From DASUPK01 sp963736305 (GTDB lineage Bacteria > Actinomycetota > Thermoleophilia > Solirubrobacterales > 70-9): a stretch of 64,000 nucleotides of DNA. Position 1 is the first letter of the stretch. Each line of letters opens with the position of its first letter. The notes beneath the pieces were generated by a model. The model was not told the origin of the DNA, made no database searches, and saw only the letters and a list, made by a program, of their open reading frames with translations. This document shows, piece after piece, positions 18,144-26,767 of the stretch. The position numbers and the translations under genes were made by a program. The stretch spans positions 868,001 to 932,000 of the forward strand of contig CAVTOD010000005.1 of assembly GCA_963736305.1 (NCBI GenBank), read 5' to 3'.

Positions 18144-18164
18144 GTCGGCGAAAAAGGCCTGCGT

Positions 18165-19415
18165 TCAGGCGGGAGGCGGAGCCGTCAGAAGGATACGGTC
18201 TTCCTCTGCAAGGCTCCGCCCGGCGATCCGCCGGTAGTGGGCTCGAAACAGGCGCGCCGTGCGGTCCCAGCTGAAGAGCTCGCTGCGCTCCCGGCCGCGC
18301 CGGGCCAGGGTCTGCCGCAACTTCTCATCCGTCCAGATTCGCTGCACGGCATCGGCGATCTCCTCAGTGCTCTCGGCGTCGAAGATCAGGCCCGCGTCCC
18401 GGACGAGGTCGCGCAGCCCGGTGGAGGAGGAGGAGGCGACCGGTAGGCCCGCGGAGAGCGCCTCGCAGACCGGCAGTCCCCACCCCTCGAAGAGGCTCGG
18501 AAAGACGAGCGCCGTGGCGAGCTCATAGAGCCCGCGCAGCTCCTTGGGGCTGACGAAACCCGGAAAGATCGTTGTGGGCTCGAGGCCGAGCTCGCGAGCG
18601 CGCTCCCCGACCCGGTCGTAGTCGCCCACGCGCGCTCCGCAGCAGACCAGTGGGATCGGCGTCCCCGTTAGCTCGCGGGTCCGAGCGAGGGCATCGAGCA
18701 GCCGCGCGTGGTTCTTGTGGGGCCAGGGCTTCGCCGGGTAGAGCAAGAAGGCGTCCGGCAGCGAGAGGCGCGCGCGGATCTCCTCGAGGTCCTCGGGGCT
18801 CGGCGCGGGATACTCGGGCAGCACCGAGGCGCCCGGCACGACCCAGACCTTCTCCTCGGGGAGGTCGTAGTGCTCGATGAAGTCCCGTCGGCCCCATGAG
18901 GTCATGGTCACCACCGCATCGGCCCGCTCGCAATGCGTCCGGTAGATCCTCTCCCGGCGCTCGTGGGCCCAGCGCGAGAACAGCTCCGGCAGGTGCAGGT
19001 GCTGCAGGTCGTGCGGCTGGTAGATGCTGGGGATCTCGGTGGTGAAGGCGTCCTGAAAAGGGAAGTGGACGACGTCGATGCCGGCCGCCTCGATCGTGCC
19101 ATCGGAGCTCCGCACGGCGTTGCGGGGGCCGACGATCGGGATGCGCTCGGCCAGGCCCTTGGCGATCGCGCGGGCCCTGCGACGCGGGTAGCCGACGCGG
19201 GGGTGAAGGGTCCGGCAGGGCCCCGTCAGGTAGGGGCGCAGCCACTCGTCGTCCTCGGGGTGGGTGAGGAAGAGGTACTCCTCGTCGCCTTCGCCGAGCC
19301 GTGAGAGCCCGGACGCGACTCCGATCACGACCTGCTCCACGCCGCCGAACATCCCGCTGCCGAAGCGGGCGTCGATGCAGACTCGCAGCGCGTTCACCCA
19401 CGCCCCGCTATACAC
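18165..19415 (-). CDS. GT4-family glycosyltransferase
   Basis: A 416-residue GT-B enzyme. RVCIDARFGSGMFGGVEQVV is the N-terminal loop, IYQPHDLQHLHLPELFSRWA is an acceptor-side motif found in mannosyltransferases of this type, FLLYPAKPWPHKNHARLLDA begins the donor domain and LVFPSLFEGWGLPVCEALSA is the E-x7-E region. First gene of the minus-strand unit that runs through the coiled-coil protein and a second GT4 to gmd. It diverges from the GT2 gene at 19425 with only 9 bp between the annotated starts, so one start may be internal. In-frame alternatives exist near residue 9 (the sequence VNALRVCIDARF). Confidence 0.88.
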   Translation of the reverse strand: MYSGAWVNALRVCIDARFGSGMFGGVEQVVIGVASGLSRLGEGDEEYLFLTHPEDDEWLRPYLTGPCRTLHPRVGYPRRRARAIAKGLAERIPIVGPRNAVRSSDGTIEAAGIDVVHFPFQDAFTTEIPSIYQPHDLQHLHLPELFSRWAHERRERIYRTHCERADAVVTMTSWGRRDFIEHYDLPEEKVWVVPGASVLPEYPAPSPEDLEEIRARLSLPDAFLLYPAKPWPHKNHARLLDALARTRELTGTPIPLVCCGARVGDYDRVGERARELGLEPTTIFPGFVSPKELRGLYELATALVFPSLFEGWGLPVCEALSAGLPVASSSSTGLRDLVRDAGLIFDAESTEEIADAVQRIWTDEKLRQTLARRGRERSELFSWDRTARLFRAHYRRIAGRSLAEEDRILLTAPPPA

Positions 19416-19424
19416 GCCGACGAC

Positions 19425-20432
19425 ATGGCCGTCTCCGAGCCCAAGGTCTCGATTGTGATCCCGAACCGCGACGGCGCGACGCCACGCGAGGGGCTCACGT
19501 ATCTGGAGATGATCCTCGAGACCCTTCGAGGGCAGCGCCTCCGGGACTTCGACGTCACGGTGGTGGACAACGGCTCAACCGATGGCTCGGTGGCGTACCT
19601 GAGGGAGCGATGGCCGGACGTCCGCCTCGTCGAGCTTGCGGAGAACAGCGGCTTCCCGACCGCGATCAACCGCGGTGTCCAGGCCAGCCGGGGGCGATAC
19701 GTCGCCCTGCTCAACAACGACGTCGAGCTCTCGCCCGATTGGCTCGAGCTCCTCGTCGGAGAGCTGGACCGCGATCCCGGCGTCGGCTTCGTCACCGGCA
19801 AGATCATGCGGTACGACGATCGAGATGTGATCGAGCAGGCGGGGCATGACTTCTACACGTGCGGTCGATTCGAGCCGCGCGGGCTCGATGAGAGGGACAC
19901 GGGACAGTACGACGAACGCCGGGCGACGCCGATCGTCACCGCCGCGGCCGCCCTCTACCGTCGCGACGCGCTCGAGGCGGCGGACGGCTTCGACGAGGAC
20001 TACTTCCTCTACTGCGAGGACGGCGACGTCTGTCTGAGGATGCTGCTGCTCGGCTACGCCGGCCTCTACGTCCCCGAGCCGAAGGCCTTTCACGTCCGGG
20101 GCGGGACGGTCGGCGCCCGGCCCGACCTGCCGCGCTTCTATCTCGTCCGGAACGCCCTGATCACCCTGCTCAAGGACCTGCCCGCCTCGGTGCTGCTCCG
20201 CTCGCTGCCGAAGATCGCCCTCTATCACTGGGGTCAGCTTCTCTCGGCGCGCCGCGAGGGATTCGCCCGCACGGTGCTGCGGGCCTACGGCTCATTCCTG
20301 CGGATGGTCCCTGGGACGCTCCGCAAGCGGCGCGTGGTTCAGAGCGACCGCACGGTCGCCCCGGACGCCTTCGCCGCGCTACTGCGCACGGACTACCCGT
20401 TCCCGACGCGTCTGGGACGCTTCCTCCCGTGA
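19425..20432 (+). CDS. GT2-family glycosyltransferase (rhamnosyltransferase-like)
   Basis: A 335-residue GT-A enzyme. VSIVIPNRDGATPREGLTYL and VTVVDNGSTDGSVAYLRERW bind the nucleotide; YVALLNNDVELSPDWLELLV has the NDV version of the DxD motif typical of rhamnosyltransferase-type GT2s (WbbL-like). GFDEDYFLYCEDGDVCLRML carries the catalytic-base ED. The end is a basic, partly hydrophobic region that may bind the membrane. The next gene starts within its stop (GTGA). Confidence 0.88.
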   Translation: MAVSEPKVSIVIPNRDGATPREGLTYLEMILETLRGQRLRDFDVTVVDNGSTDGSVAYLRERWPDVRLVELAENSGFPTAINRGVQASRGRYVALLNNDVELSPDWLELLVGELDRDPGVGFVTGKIMRYDDRDVIEQAGHDFYTCGRFEPRGLDERDTGQYDERRATPIVTAAAALYRRDALEAADGFDEDYFLYCEDGDVCLRMLLLGYAGLYVPEPKAFHVRGGTVGARPDLPRFYLVRNALITLLKDLPASVLLRSLPKIALYHWGQLLSARREGFARTVLRAYGSFLRMVPGTLRKRRVVQSDRTVAPDAFAALLRTDYPFPTRLGRFLP

Positions 20433-21412
20433 GGAGCGCGGTCGCACTGATCCTCTTCCGGCGGCCCGATCAGACCGCTCGGGTCTACGAGCGAATCCGC
20501 GAGGCCCGTCCGCCGAAGCTCTTCCTGATCGCCGACGGACCGCGACCCGGGAACGAAGACGACGCGCGCGCGTGCGAGGAGACTCGTGCCGTGGTCGAGC
20601 GGGTCGACTGGCCGTGCGAGGTGGTCCGAGACTTCGCTGACGTGAACCTGGGGGTGAAGCGACGGATCCCCAGCGGCCTCGACCGGGTCTTCGAGCAGGT
20701 GGAGGAGGCAATCATCCTGGAGGACGACTGCCTGCCGCACCCGACCTTCTTCCCCTACTGCGACGAGCTGCTCGACCACTACCGGGAGGATGAGCGGGTC
20801 GTCCACATCTCCGGGAGCCAGCTCCTCCGTCAAGTGCCGGCAGGCGCCAGCTACCACTTCTCCCGCTATGTGCACATCTGGGGCTGGGCGACCTGGCGGC
20901 GCGCCTGGCGTCTCTTCGACGTCGATCTCCCCGACTGGCATGCGGCGAGCAGGGCGGAGCGGCGGACGCGGCTGCGGAGGCTGTTCGACACAGACGACGA
21001 GCGGCGTCACTGGCGGTTCGTCTGGGACCGCTCGGATGAGATCGACAACTGGGATGCCCAGTGGAGCTACGTCGGCCTCAGCCGGGATCTCCTCGCCGTC
21101 AACCCGAACCGCAACCTGATCTCGAACATCGGCTTCGGGGAACAGGCCACCAGCGCAACCGCGGATCCGCTCGGGATCGCGGGGCGGCCCCTGGAGGGGA
21201 TCTCCTTACCGCTGGAGCATCCCTCGAAGGTGCGTCGCGATCTCGCCGCCGACGCCGCGGCGTCGGAGCTCTTCCGGCGACCGCGGCACGTGCGCCGCCA
21301 GGCCGTGGACGGCCTGCTGCGGGCCGGCGGTCGCGCCCTCGATTTCGTGCCGGAGCCGATCCGGCCGAAGATCCGTTATCGAGACCGGGCCGGTCAGGCG
21401 GATTCCGGATAG
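20429..21412 (+). CDS. GT-A-type nucleotide-sugar transferase-like protein
   Basis: 327 residues from a GTG start. VALILFRRPDQTARVYERIR and LFLIADGPRPGNEDDARACE resemble the start of proteins often labelled hemolytic protein HlpA-like or nucleotide-diphospho-sugar transferase. AIILEDDCLPHPTFFPYCDE contains the EDD metal-binding triad, and HIWGWATWRRAWRLFD is characteristic of the group. Translationally coupled to the GT2 gene upstream and convergent with the methyltransferase gene (19-bp 3' overlap). Confidence 0.72.
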   Translation: MRSAVALILFRRPDQTARVYERIREARPPKLFLIADGPRPGNEDDARACEETRAVVERVDWPCEVVRDFADVNLGVKRRIPSGLDRVFEQVEEAIILEDDCLPHPTFFPYCDELLDHYREDERVVHISGSQLLRQVPAGASYHFSRYVHIWGWATWRRAWRLFDVDLPDWHAASRAERRTRLRRLFDTDDERRHWRFVWDRSDEIDNWDAQWSYVGLSRDLLAVNPNRNLISNIGFGEQATSATADPLGIAGRPLEGISLPLEHPSKVRRDLAADAAASELFRRPRHVRRQAVDGLLRAGGRALDFVPEPIRPKIRYRDRAGQADSG

Positions 21413-22098
21413 CGGCGCCCCAGCGCGATCAGGCCCTGGGAGAGGGACGGAAACCAGTCACCGGTCCGGGCCAGGGGCCGAAGGCGGACGTCATCGGTCC
21501 AGCGTTGGGGGAGCAGCGGGACCCAGTTGCCGGCGATCGCCTCGACCACGAAGCCACGCGCCTGGAGGTGGGTGCGGAGCGTAGGAAGCGTGTAGGCGCG
21601 AACGTGTCCCTGGTCGCTGAGGGCGAACTCGACCCAGATGGGATAGCGCCCCAGGAGCAGCCGGAGCCGGTTCTCGAGGCTCGCGAGGTTCGGTGTCGTG
21701 ACCACGAGGATCCCGCCGGGACCGAGCACCCGCCTCACCTCATCGAGGAATGCGGTTGTGTCGACCAGGTGCTCGATGATCTCTCCCGCGAAGACCGCCT
21801 CGAAGCTCGCGTCCTCGAAGGGAAGCGGCCCCGAGGCGAGGTCGTGGAGCCGCGCGTCCAGCCCCCGGGCACGAACCTGGGCGACCAGCTCGTCGCTGAT
21901 ATCGATCGCGGCAACCTCCCACCCCTGGGCGCTCAGAGCCTCGGCGGCGATCCCGCTCCCGGCGGCGACGTCCAGCAGCCTCCCCCGTCGGGGTTCCCGC
22001 TCGAACATCGCGAGCGCCTTTCGGAGCCGTGACTCACGCGCCTCGAATGTGTGTCCCGCGAAGACACGGCGATTGAAGGTCGAAAGCTCGGAGCTCAT
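21394..22098 (-). CDS. Class I SAM-dependent methyltransferase (UbiG/Methyltransf_11-like)
   Basis: 234 residues. GRLLDVAAGSGIAAEALSAQ is motif I, VAAIDISDELVAQVRARGLD motif II, FEAVFAGEIIEHLVDTTAFL motif IV and VLGPGGILVVTTPNLASLEN motif V. The C-terminal region around GHVRAYTLPTLRTHLQARGF resembles sugar or lipid methyltransferases in O-antigen clusters. It overlaps the plus-strand transferase by 19 bp at its 3' end and diverges from the Fcl-like gene with 55 bp between starts. Confidence 0.85.
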   Translation of the reverse strand: MSSELSTFNRRVFAGHTFEARESRLRKALAMFEREPRRGRLLDVAAGSGIAAEALSAQGWEVAAIDISDELVAQVRARGLDARLHDLASGPLPFEDASFEAVFAGEIIEHLVDTTAFLDEVRRVLGPGGILVVTTPNLASLENRLRLLLGRYPIWVEFALSDQGHVRAYTLPTLRTHLQARGFVVEAIAGNWVPLLPQRWTDDVRLRPLARTGDWFPSLSQGLIALGRRYPESA

Positions 22099-22140
22099 GC
22101 GCCGGCGACGAATCTACGCACTTCGCCAGGAGGCGGCCGC

Positions 22141-22153
22141 TAGCCTTCCCACA
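22141..22153 (+). promoter_or_regulatory. Near-leaderless -10 box before the GDP-fucose synthase-like gene
   Basis: TAGCCT at 22141-22146 ends 7 nt before ATG 22154. There is no Shine-Dalgarno sequence between them, so the transcript probably begins at or beside the start codon. Confidence 0.45.
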
Positions 22154-23122
22154 ATGACCTCCGCGAGCCCAAACCGAGAGTTCTGGTCGGGCAAGGCGGT
22201 CGCCGTCACGGGAGGAGGTGGCTTTCTCGGCCGCCCCACCGTCGGGCACCTCGAGGACCTCGGCGCAGAGGTAACGGTGATCCGCTCGGCCGACCACGAC
22301 CTGCGCGACCGCGCCGCCTGCTTCGAGGCGCTCGAGGGAGCGCAGCTGGTCATCCATCTCGCCGCCAACGTGGGTGGCATCGGCTACAACCGCCGCAACC
22401 CCGGCCCGCTGGCACACGACAACCTGGCGATGGGCCTGAACGTCTTCGAGGCCTGCCGCGAGCTCGGCACCGAGAAGCTGGTCGCAGCCTGCTCGGTCTG
22501 CGCCTATCCCAAGTTCACCCCAGTTCCGTTCAAGGAGGAGAACATCTGGGACGGCTATCCGGAGGAGTCAAACGCCCCCTACGGCCTGGCGAAGAAGATG
22601 TTGCTCGTCCTCAGCGACTCGTATCGCCGCCAGTATGGGCTTGATTCCTGTGCGCCGGTGATGGCCAACCTCTACGGCCCTGGCGACAACTTCGACCTCG
22701 AGGACTCGCATGTGATCGCTGCGATGGTCCACAAGTACGTGCTCGCGGTGGAGCGCGGCGATCCGGAGGTCGTCCTCTGGGGAACCGGGAAGCCCTCGCG
22801 TGAGTTCCTCTACGTGGACGATGCCGCCCGGGCCCTGATCCTCTGCGCGGAGCGGTTGGACGTCTCGGAGCCGGTGAACGTCGGCACGGGCAAGGAGACC
22901 AGCATCCGCGATCTGGGGAGCATGATCTCCGAGCTCGCCGGCTTCGAGGGCCAGACCGTCTGGGACGACTCCCGCCCGGACGGTCAACCCAAGCGCTACC
23001 TCGACGTAGGCCGAGCGCGCGAGTTGATGGGCTTCGAGGCCGAAATGGCGCTCACCGACGGCCTCGACCGCACGATCGAGTCCTTCCGATCGGCGCGCAG
23101 CCAGGTCGCTCAGCCCAGCTGA
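22154..23122 (+). CDS. fcl: GDP-L-fucose synthase-like NAD-dependent epimerase/reductase
   Basis: A 322-residue extended SDR. AVAVTGGGGFLGRPTVGHLE is the NAD(P) motif, VIHLAANVGGIGYNRRNPG is the Fcl-type loop, VAACSVCAYPKFTPVPFKEE contains the Ser-Ser/Cys region with the P-x-F-x-E of GDP-fucose synthase, and NAPYGLAKKMLL has the YxxxK pair. LWGTGKPSREFLYVDDAAR is typical of Fcl/WcaG. It would convert the product of Gmd (15666-16625) to GDP-L-fucose. Start at ATG 22154, just after the TAGCCT box. The 3' end overlaps the convergent flippase-like gene by 13 bp. Confidence 0.86.
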   Translation: MTSASPNREFWSGKAVAVTGGGGFLGRPTVGHLEDLGAEVTVIRSADHDLRDRAACFEALEGAQLVIHLAANVGGIGYNRRNPGPLAHDNLAMGLNVFEACRELGTEKLVAACSVCAYPKFTPVPFKEENIWDGYPEESNAPYGLAKKMLLVLSDSYRRQYGLDSCAPVMANLYGPGDNFDLEDSHVIAAMVHKYVLAVERGDPEVVLWGTGKPSREFLYVDDAARALILCAERLDVSEPVNVGTGKETSIRDLGSMISELAGFEGQTVWDDSRPDGQPKRYLDVGRARELMGFEAEMALTDGLDRTIESFRSARSQVAQPS

Positions 23123-24144
23123 AGCCCGTCATCCGGGGATGTGGCGGTCGTCGATCTCCGCCGCGCGAGCCAGAGAGTCACAACCGCCAGCAGGACCTCG
23201 AGCGCGAGCTGGGCCAGGCGGGAGACCACCGCCACGGCCACCGCGGGTGCCGTGGGCATCACGGGCGAGAGCGCCAGTGCCATGCCGGCCTCTCTCGCGC
23301 CGAGCCCGCCGGGGATGATGAAAGCGACGATCGAGAACCCCGTGCCGACCGCGAGCGATCCCACCACCGTCGGCAGGTCGTCCGTCCCGACCGGGTAGAT
23401 CGATTGGGCGAGGCAATAGGCGGCGAGGCCGGCGACGACCGTCGCCGCCGTGTAGAGCGCGCCGAACTCGAACACCCTGCGGCCCGGCAGCGACAGCGGC
23501 AGTGGCTCCCGGCCCATCCTGCGCAGGGCGGCGTCGGCGAAGGTGTGGAAGAAGCGAGGCTGCAGCCCGATCAGCGCGACGACCGGAATCGCGAGCACGA
23601 CGAAGCGCTGCCAGTCGCCGGCCAGATCCGGAAGGGTGATGATGAAGTAGGCCCCGATCGCGAGATTCGCGGCGACGAAGAGCGAGAGCTCGTAGACGAC
23701 GCTGACCGAGGTGATCCGACCCGGGACGCCGACTCGTCTGCACATCGCCACCCGCAACATAGGGAGCAGCAGGCTCGTGGGGACATAGCGGCCCAGACCC
23801 GAAACGAACCAGATCTCGTTGGCGGTCAGGGGCTCGAGCTCCGAGCCGAGGGCGCGTAGCAGCCGTCGCCAGATCTCGGCGCTACCGATCAGGAATCCGG
23901 AGAGCAGGATCACGGCGAGGGCGAGGGCGAGAGGCCGGAAGCGCCAGCTGACGCTGGGGAAGTCGCCGAGCCCGGCGACGAGCGCGAGCGCGACGCCGAG
24001 CACCACGATGATGCCGATCCCGGCGTGAAGCCCGCGCCGCAGGTTCGGATCGGCGGGCTGCAGCGAGCCGATCCGGGCTGCCAGGCTCCCGGCTCGAACG
24101 AGCACGTCCTCGCTTCGCCGCCGATCGTCGCTTCGCGCTCGCAT
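23110..24144 (-). CDS. Flippase-like integral membrane protein (LPG synthase TM / AglD-type)
   Basis: About 344 residues with roughly eight membrane helices. NEIWFVSGLGRYVPTSLLLP and AFIIPGGLGAREAGMALALS are the two conserved motifs of the lysylphosphatidylglycerol-synthase TM-region / UPF0104 group, members of which sit in glycan loci and are proposed to move lipid-linked sugars or help glycosyl transfer. ATG 24144 (RARSDDRRRSEDVLV) is preferred; 24165 and a GTG at 24231 are possible. It closes the polysaccharide locus. Confidence 0.78.
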   Translation of the reverse strand: MRARSDDRRRSEDVLVRAGSLAARIGSLQPADPNLRRGLHAGIGIIVVLGVALALVAGLGDFPSVSWRFRPLALALAVILLSGFLIGSAEIWRRLLRALGSELEPLTANEIWFVSGLGRYVPTSLLLPMLRVAMCRRVGVPGRITSVSVVYELSLFVAANLAIGAYFIITLPDLAGDWQRFVVLAIPVVALIGLQPRFFHTFADAALRRMGREPLPLSLPGRRVFEFGALYTAATVVAGLAAYCLAQSIYPVGTDDLPTVVGSLAVGTGFSIVAFIIPGGLGAREAGMALALSPVMPTAPAVAVAVVSRLAQLALEVLLAVVTLWLARRRSTTATSPDDGLQLG

Positions 24145-24206
24145 CCCGCGGCAAGGTAAGTGCATACGCAATCTCGCCGTAGCGGGGGTCCCCGCGTTCC
24201 GGCAAG

Positions 24207-24995
24207 ATGCCCGCCGGATCGGATGCACCACCGGCTATGGCGCGCTCGCGACTCCTACTGCGCCGCGTCTCACTAGCTTCTCCGTCATTGGCAGAGACGC
24301 TCCACGCCCTCACCTTGGAGATCACCTCCTGCACCCGCTGCCCCCGCCTGGTCGAATGGCGGGAGCGGAGTGCCGCCGAGCCGCCCCGCCGCTATCGGGG
24401 CGAGCGCTATTGGGCGCGGCCGCTGCCGGGGTTCGGCGATGCGAGGGCGCGGATCCTGGTGGTGGGGTTGGCGCCGGCGGCCCACGGCGGAAACAGGACT
24501 GGCCGGGTGTTCACCGGCGACCGCTCCGGCGATTGGCTCTATGCCGGGCTGCACAGGGCTGGGCTCGCCAATCAGCCGGATTCGGTGAGCCGGGACGACG
24601 GACTGAGGCTCGAGGGGGCCTACGTCACGGCGGTGAACCGCTGTCCGCCACCGCAGAACAGGCCGACCACCGAGGAGCGCGACAACTGCCTGCCGTATCT
24701 CGTCAGGGAGATGCGGCTGCTTCGCTCCGCGCGCGTGATCGTCGCGCTGGGGGCCTATGCGTGGGCCGGGTCGCTGCTGGCGCTGGCCGAGCTCGGAGCG
24801 GAGGTCCCGCGGCCGCGGCCGCGGTTCGGGCACGGGGCGGAGGCGCGGCTGGGGACGCCGGAGCGCCGGGGGGCCCGGGATTGGTCCATGGTCGGCTGCT
24901 TCCACCCCTCCCAGCAGAACACGTTCACCGGCAGGCTGACCGAGCCGATGCTCGACGCCGTCTTCGCGCGAGCCAGGGACCTCGCGTCCGTCTGA
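24207..24995 (+). CDS. Uracil-DNA glycosylase, family 5-like (UdgB), iron-sulfur type
   Basis: Up to 262 residues. Excises uracil (and in family 5 also some other deaminated bases) from DNA. CTRCPRLVEWRERSA provides two cluster cysteines; ILVVGLAPAAHGGNRTGRVF and TGDRSGDWLYAGLHRAGL form motif 1 and the following loop; NRCPPPQN gives the third cysteine; and VGCFHPSQQNTFTGRLT is motif 3 with the HPSQQN of family 5 rather than the HPS of family 4. The start is uncertain: homology begins near residue 30, and ATG 24237 or TTG 24291 are also possible. Confidence 0.85.
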   Translation: MPAGSDAPPAMARSRLLLRRVSLASPSLAETLHALTLEITSCTRCPRLVEWRERSAAEPPRRYRGERYWARPLPGFGDARARILVVGLAPAAHGGNRTGRVFTGDRSGDWLYAGLHRAGLANQPDSVSRDDGLRLEGAYVTAVNRCPPPQNRPTTEERDNCLPYLVREMRLLRSARVIVALGAYAWAGSLLALAELGAEVPRPRPRFGHGAEARLGTPERRGARDWSMVGCFHPSQQNTFTGRLTEPMLDAVFARARDLASV

Positions 24996-25015
24996 CCAGC
25001 AGCGATACTTGCCCG

Positions 25016-25564
25016 GTGTTCCAGCTCAACCTTCCCAACGCGCTGACGGTGCTCCGGATCCTGCTGGTGCCGGTGGTGGTGGTTGCGTTGCTGGACGAGA
25101 CGCCGAACGGGGATGCGATCGCCGCGGGGGTGTTCGCGCTGGCGGCGTTCACGGACACGCTGGACGGCTACATCGCCCGCCAGCGGGGGGCCATCACGAC
25201 GTTCGGCAAATTGATGGACCCGATCGCGGACAAGCTGCTGATTGCGGCGTCCTTGATCGCGCTCGTCTCGCTCCAGCGGCTCGACGCCTGGATCGCGATG
25301 GTGATCATCGCGCGAGAGTTCGCGGTCACGGGGCTGCGGATGGTCGCGGTCGAACAGGGCGTGGTGATTCAGGCGAGCTGGCTCGGCAAGGTGAAGACGA
25401 TGCTCCAGGTGGCGGCGATCATCTGCCTGATCGCGGTGGACCCGGCGCCGCTCGGGATCAACCTGCTGGTCTACGCGGCGGTTGCGGTGACCGTGATCAG
25501 CGGGGTCGACTACTTCTTCGGGTTCAAGCGCATGGTGACGTCGAAGCCGGCGCAGAACGCCTAG
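25016..25564 (+). CDS. pgsA: CDP-diacylglycerol--glycerol-3-phosphate 3-phosphatidyltransferase
   Basis: A 182-residue CDP-alcohol phosphatidyltransferase making phosphatidylglycerol phosphate in the membrane. LNLPNALTVLRILLVPVVVV is the PgsA N-terminus. The catalytic D-x2-D-G-x2-A-R-x8-G-x3-D-x3-D motif is complete, from DTLDGYIARQRG to FGKLMDPIADKL. AREFAVTGLRMVAVEQG is specific to PgsA rather than cardiolipin or PS synthase. GTG 25016 gives the normal length; it lies 20 bp after the glycosylase gene. Confidence 0.92.
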   Translation: MFQLNLPNALTVLRILLVPVVVVALLDETPNGDAIAAGVFALAAFTDTLDGYIARQRGAITTFGKLMDPIADKLLIAASLIALVSLQRLDAWIAMVIIAREFAVTGLRMVAVEQGVVIQASWLGKVKTMLQVAAIICLIAVDPAPLGINLLVYAAVAVTVISGVDYFFGFKRMVTSKPAQNA

Positions 25565-25572
25565 CGCTGCCG

Positions 25573-26601
25573 TCAGGCAGCCGGCGCCTCGAGCCACTCG
25601 CGCATCGTCGTGTGGTGCCGCGAGTGATCGCCGCTCTCCAGCTCGCCGAAGATCTCCGAGAGCAGGCCGTAGCGCTCGGCGACGACGTTGTGGCGGTGGA
25701 TGGTCTCGAGGTTCTCCTGGCGGGCGTGGACGAACGAGCCGTCGCGGAGATCCGGGAAGGCCTCGGTGACCTGGCGGATCATCTCGCGGACGCAGTCCTC
25801 GACGAAGCGGGGGTTGGCGTGGGCCTTCTCGACGACGGCGCGCTCGTCGGATCGCTTCATCAGCTCGTAGATCTCGCTGGACATGGAGGTCTCGACGATG
25901 CGGAGGAGCCGGCGGGCGTCGATGTCGACGCCGGAGTCCTCGGGCGTGCCGATATAGAGAGTGCCGATGCCGCGCTGGTTGTGGGTGGCGAGGGGCACGG
26001 CGTCCACGATGCGATCGATGTCCTCGGTGCTGAAGCCTTCCTCGACCAGGCGCTCTCTCGCGCCGTCCTCGACCAGGCCCTGGGCGCAGGGGCATGCGGT
26101 CATGCCCTGGGCCTCGACGCCGATCAGGGTGCGGGTGCCGCGATCGGAGGAGACCGCGGTGCCGAACAGGGTGTAGAGCTCCTGGGTGGGGACGCCGGAG
26201 ACGGGGGCGGGGACGGTCTCGGGGTAGCGGGCTGCGATCTTCACCTCGGCGCGGATGCCGCCCTGGCGCTCGCGGACCTGCTCGGCGATGTGGGAGGCCA
26301 GGCCTTCGGCTCGGAGCGCCTCACCGAGGACGACCGTGTCGATGGCCTCGTTGACGACCTCCTCGAAGCGGGACATGTGAACGCCGGCCTGCTCGGGGTT
26401 GAGGTCGACGAAGCACTCCAGGTCGGCGTGGTAGAGAGAAGCGTCGGCGGCGTCTGGGCTCCCCCCGTTCTGGGACGCGCACACGCGGATGATCTTCTCG
26501 ACGCCGACGACTCCGACTCGGGAGAGGCTGACGCGGGTGGCCGGGGCTTCGGCCTGCGCGTCGCGGCTCGGCGTGGTGACGGTCTGGATCGAGTCGGCCA
26601 T
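25573..26601 (-). CDS. mptA: GTP cyclohydrolase, MptA/FolE2 family
   Basis: A 342-residue metal-dependent GTP cyclohydrolase (first step of pterin/folate synthesis). VSLSRVGVVGVEKIIRV, CFVDLNPEQAGVHMSRFEEV, VEAQGMTACPCAQGLVED (metal-binding Cys), ATHNQRGIGTLYIG and SFVHARQENLETIHRHNVVA are the conserved blocks of the archaeal-type MptA branch, more than of short bacterial FolE2. ATG 26601 (ADSIQTVTTPSRD) is chosen; a longer in-frame start exists at 26640. It diverges from sigA over a 166-bp promoter region. Confidence 0.88.
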   Translation of the reverse strand: MADSIQTVTTPSRDAQAEAPATRVSLSRVGVVGVEKIIRVCASQNGGSPDAADASLYHADLECFVDLNPEQAGVHMSRFEEVVNEAIDTVVLGEALRAEGLASHIAEQVRERQGGIRAEVKIAARYPETVPAPVSGVPTQELYTLFGTAVSSDRGTRTLIGVEAQGMTACPCAQGLVEDGARERLVEEGFSTEDIDRIVDAVPLATHNQRGIGTLYIGTPEDSGVDIDARRLLRIVETSMSSEIYELMKRSDERAVVEKAHANPRFVEDCVREMIRQVTEAFPDLRDGSFVHARQENLETIHRHNVVAERYGLLSEIFGELESGDHSRHHTTMREWLEAPAA

Positions 26602-26767
26602 CGACTCAAGTATGCCGTTCCGGTGATGCCGCGTCCGCAAAATGCCCCCAAAAATGAGTCGAATAACGGACCTGCTCGCCCCTATACTCCCGGTCGCTTT
26701 AAGGCTCTGGTCTCTATGGGGGAGAGGCCCGGGTAGTCCGGAAGTACCGGGAGGAGGAGGTAGGTCT

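Noticed and set aside
26683..26688. TATACT as the sigA -10 box
   Set aside because: A reasonable hexamer, but no -35 box at 16-18 bp, so not listed as a feature.
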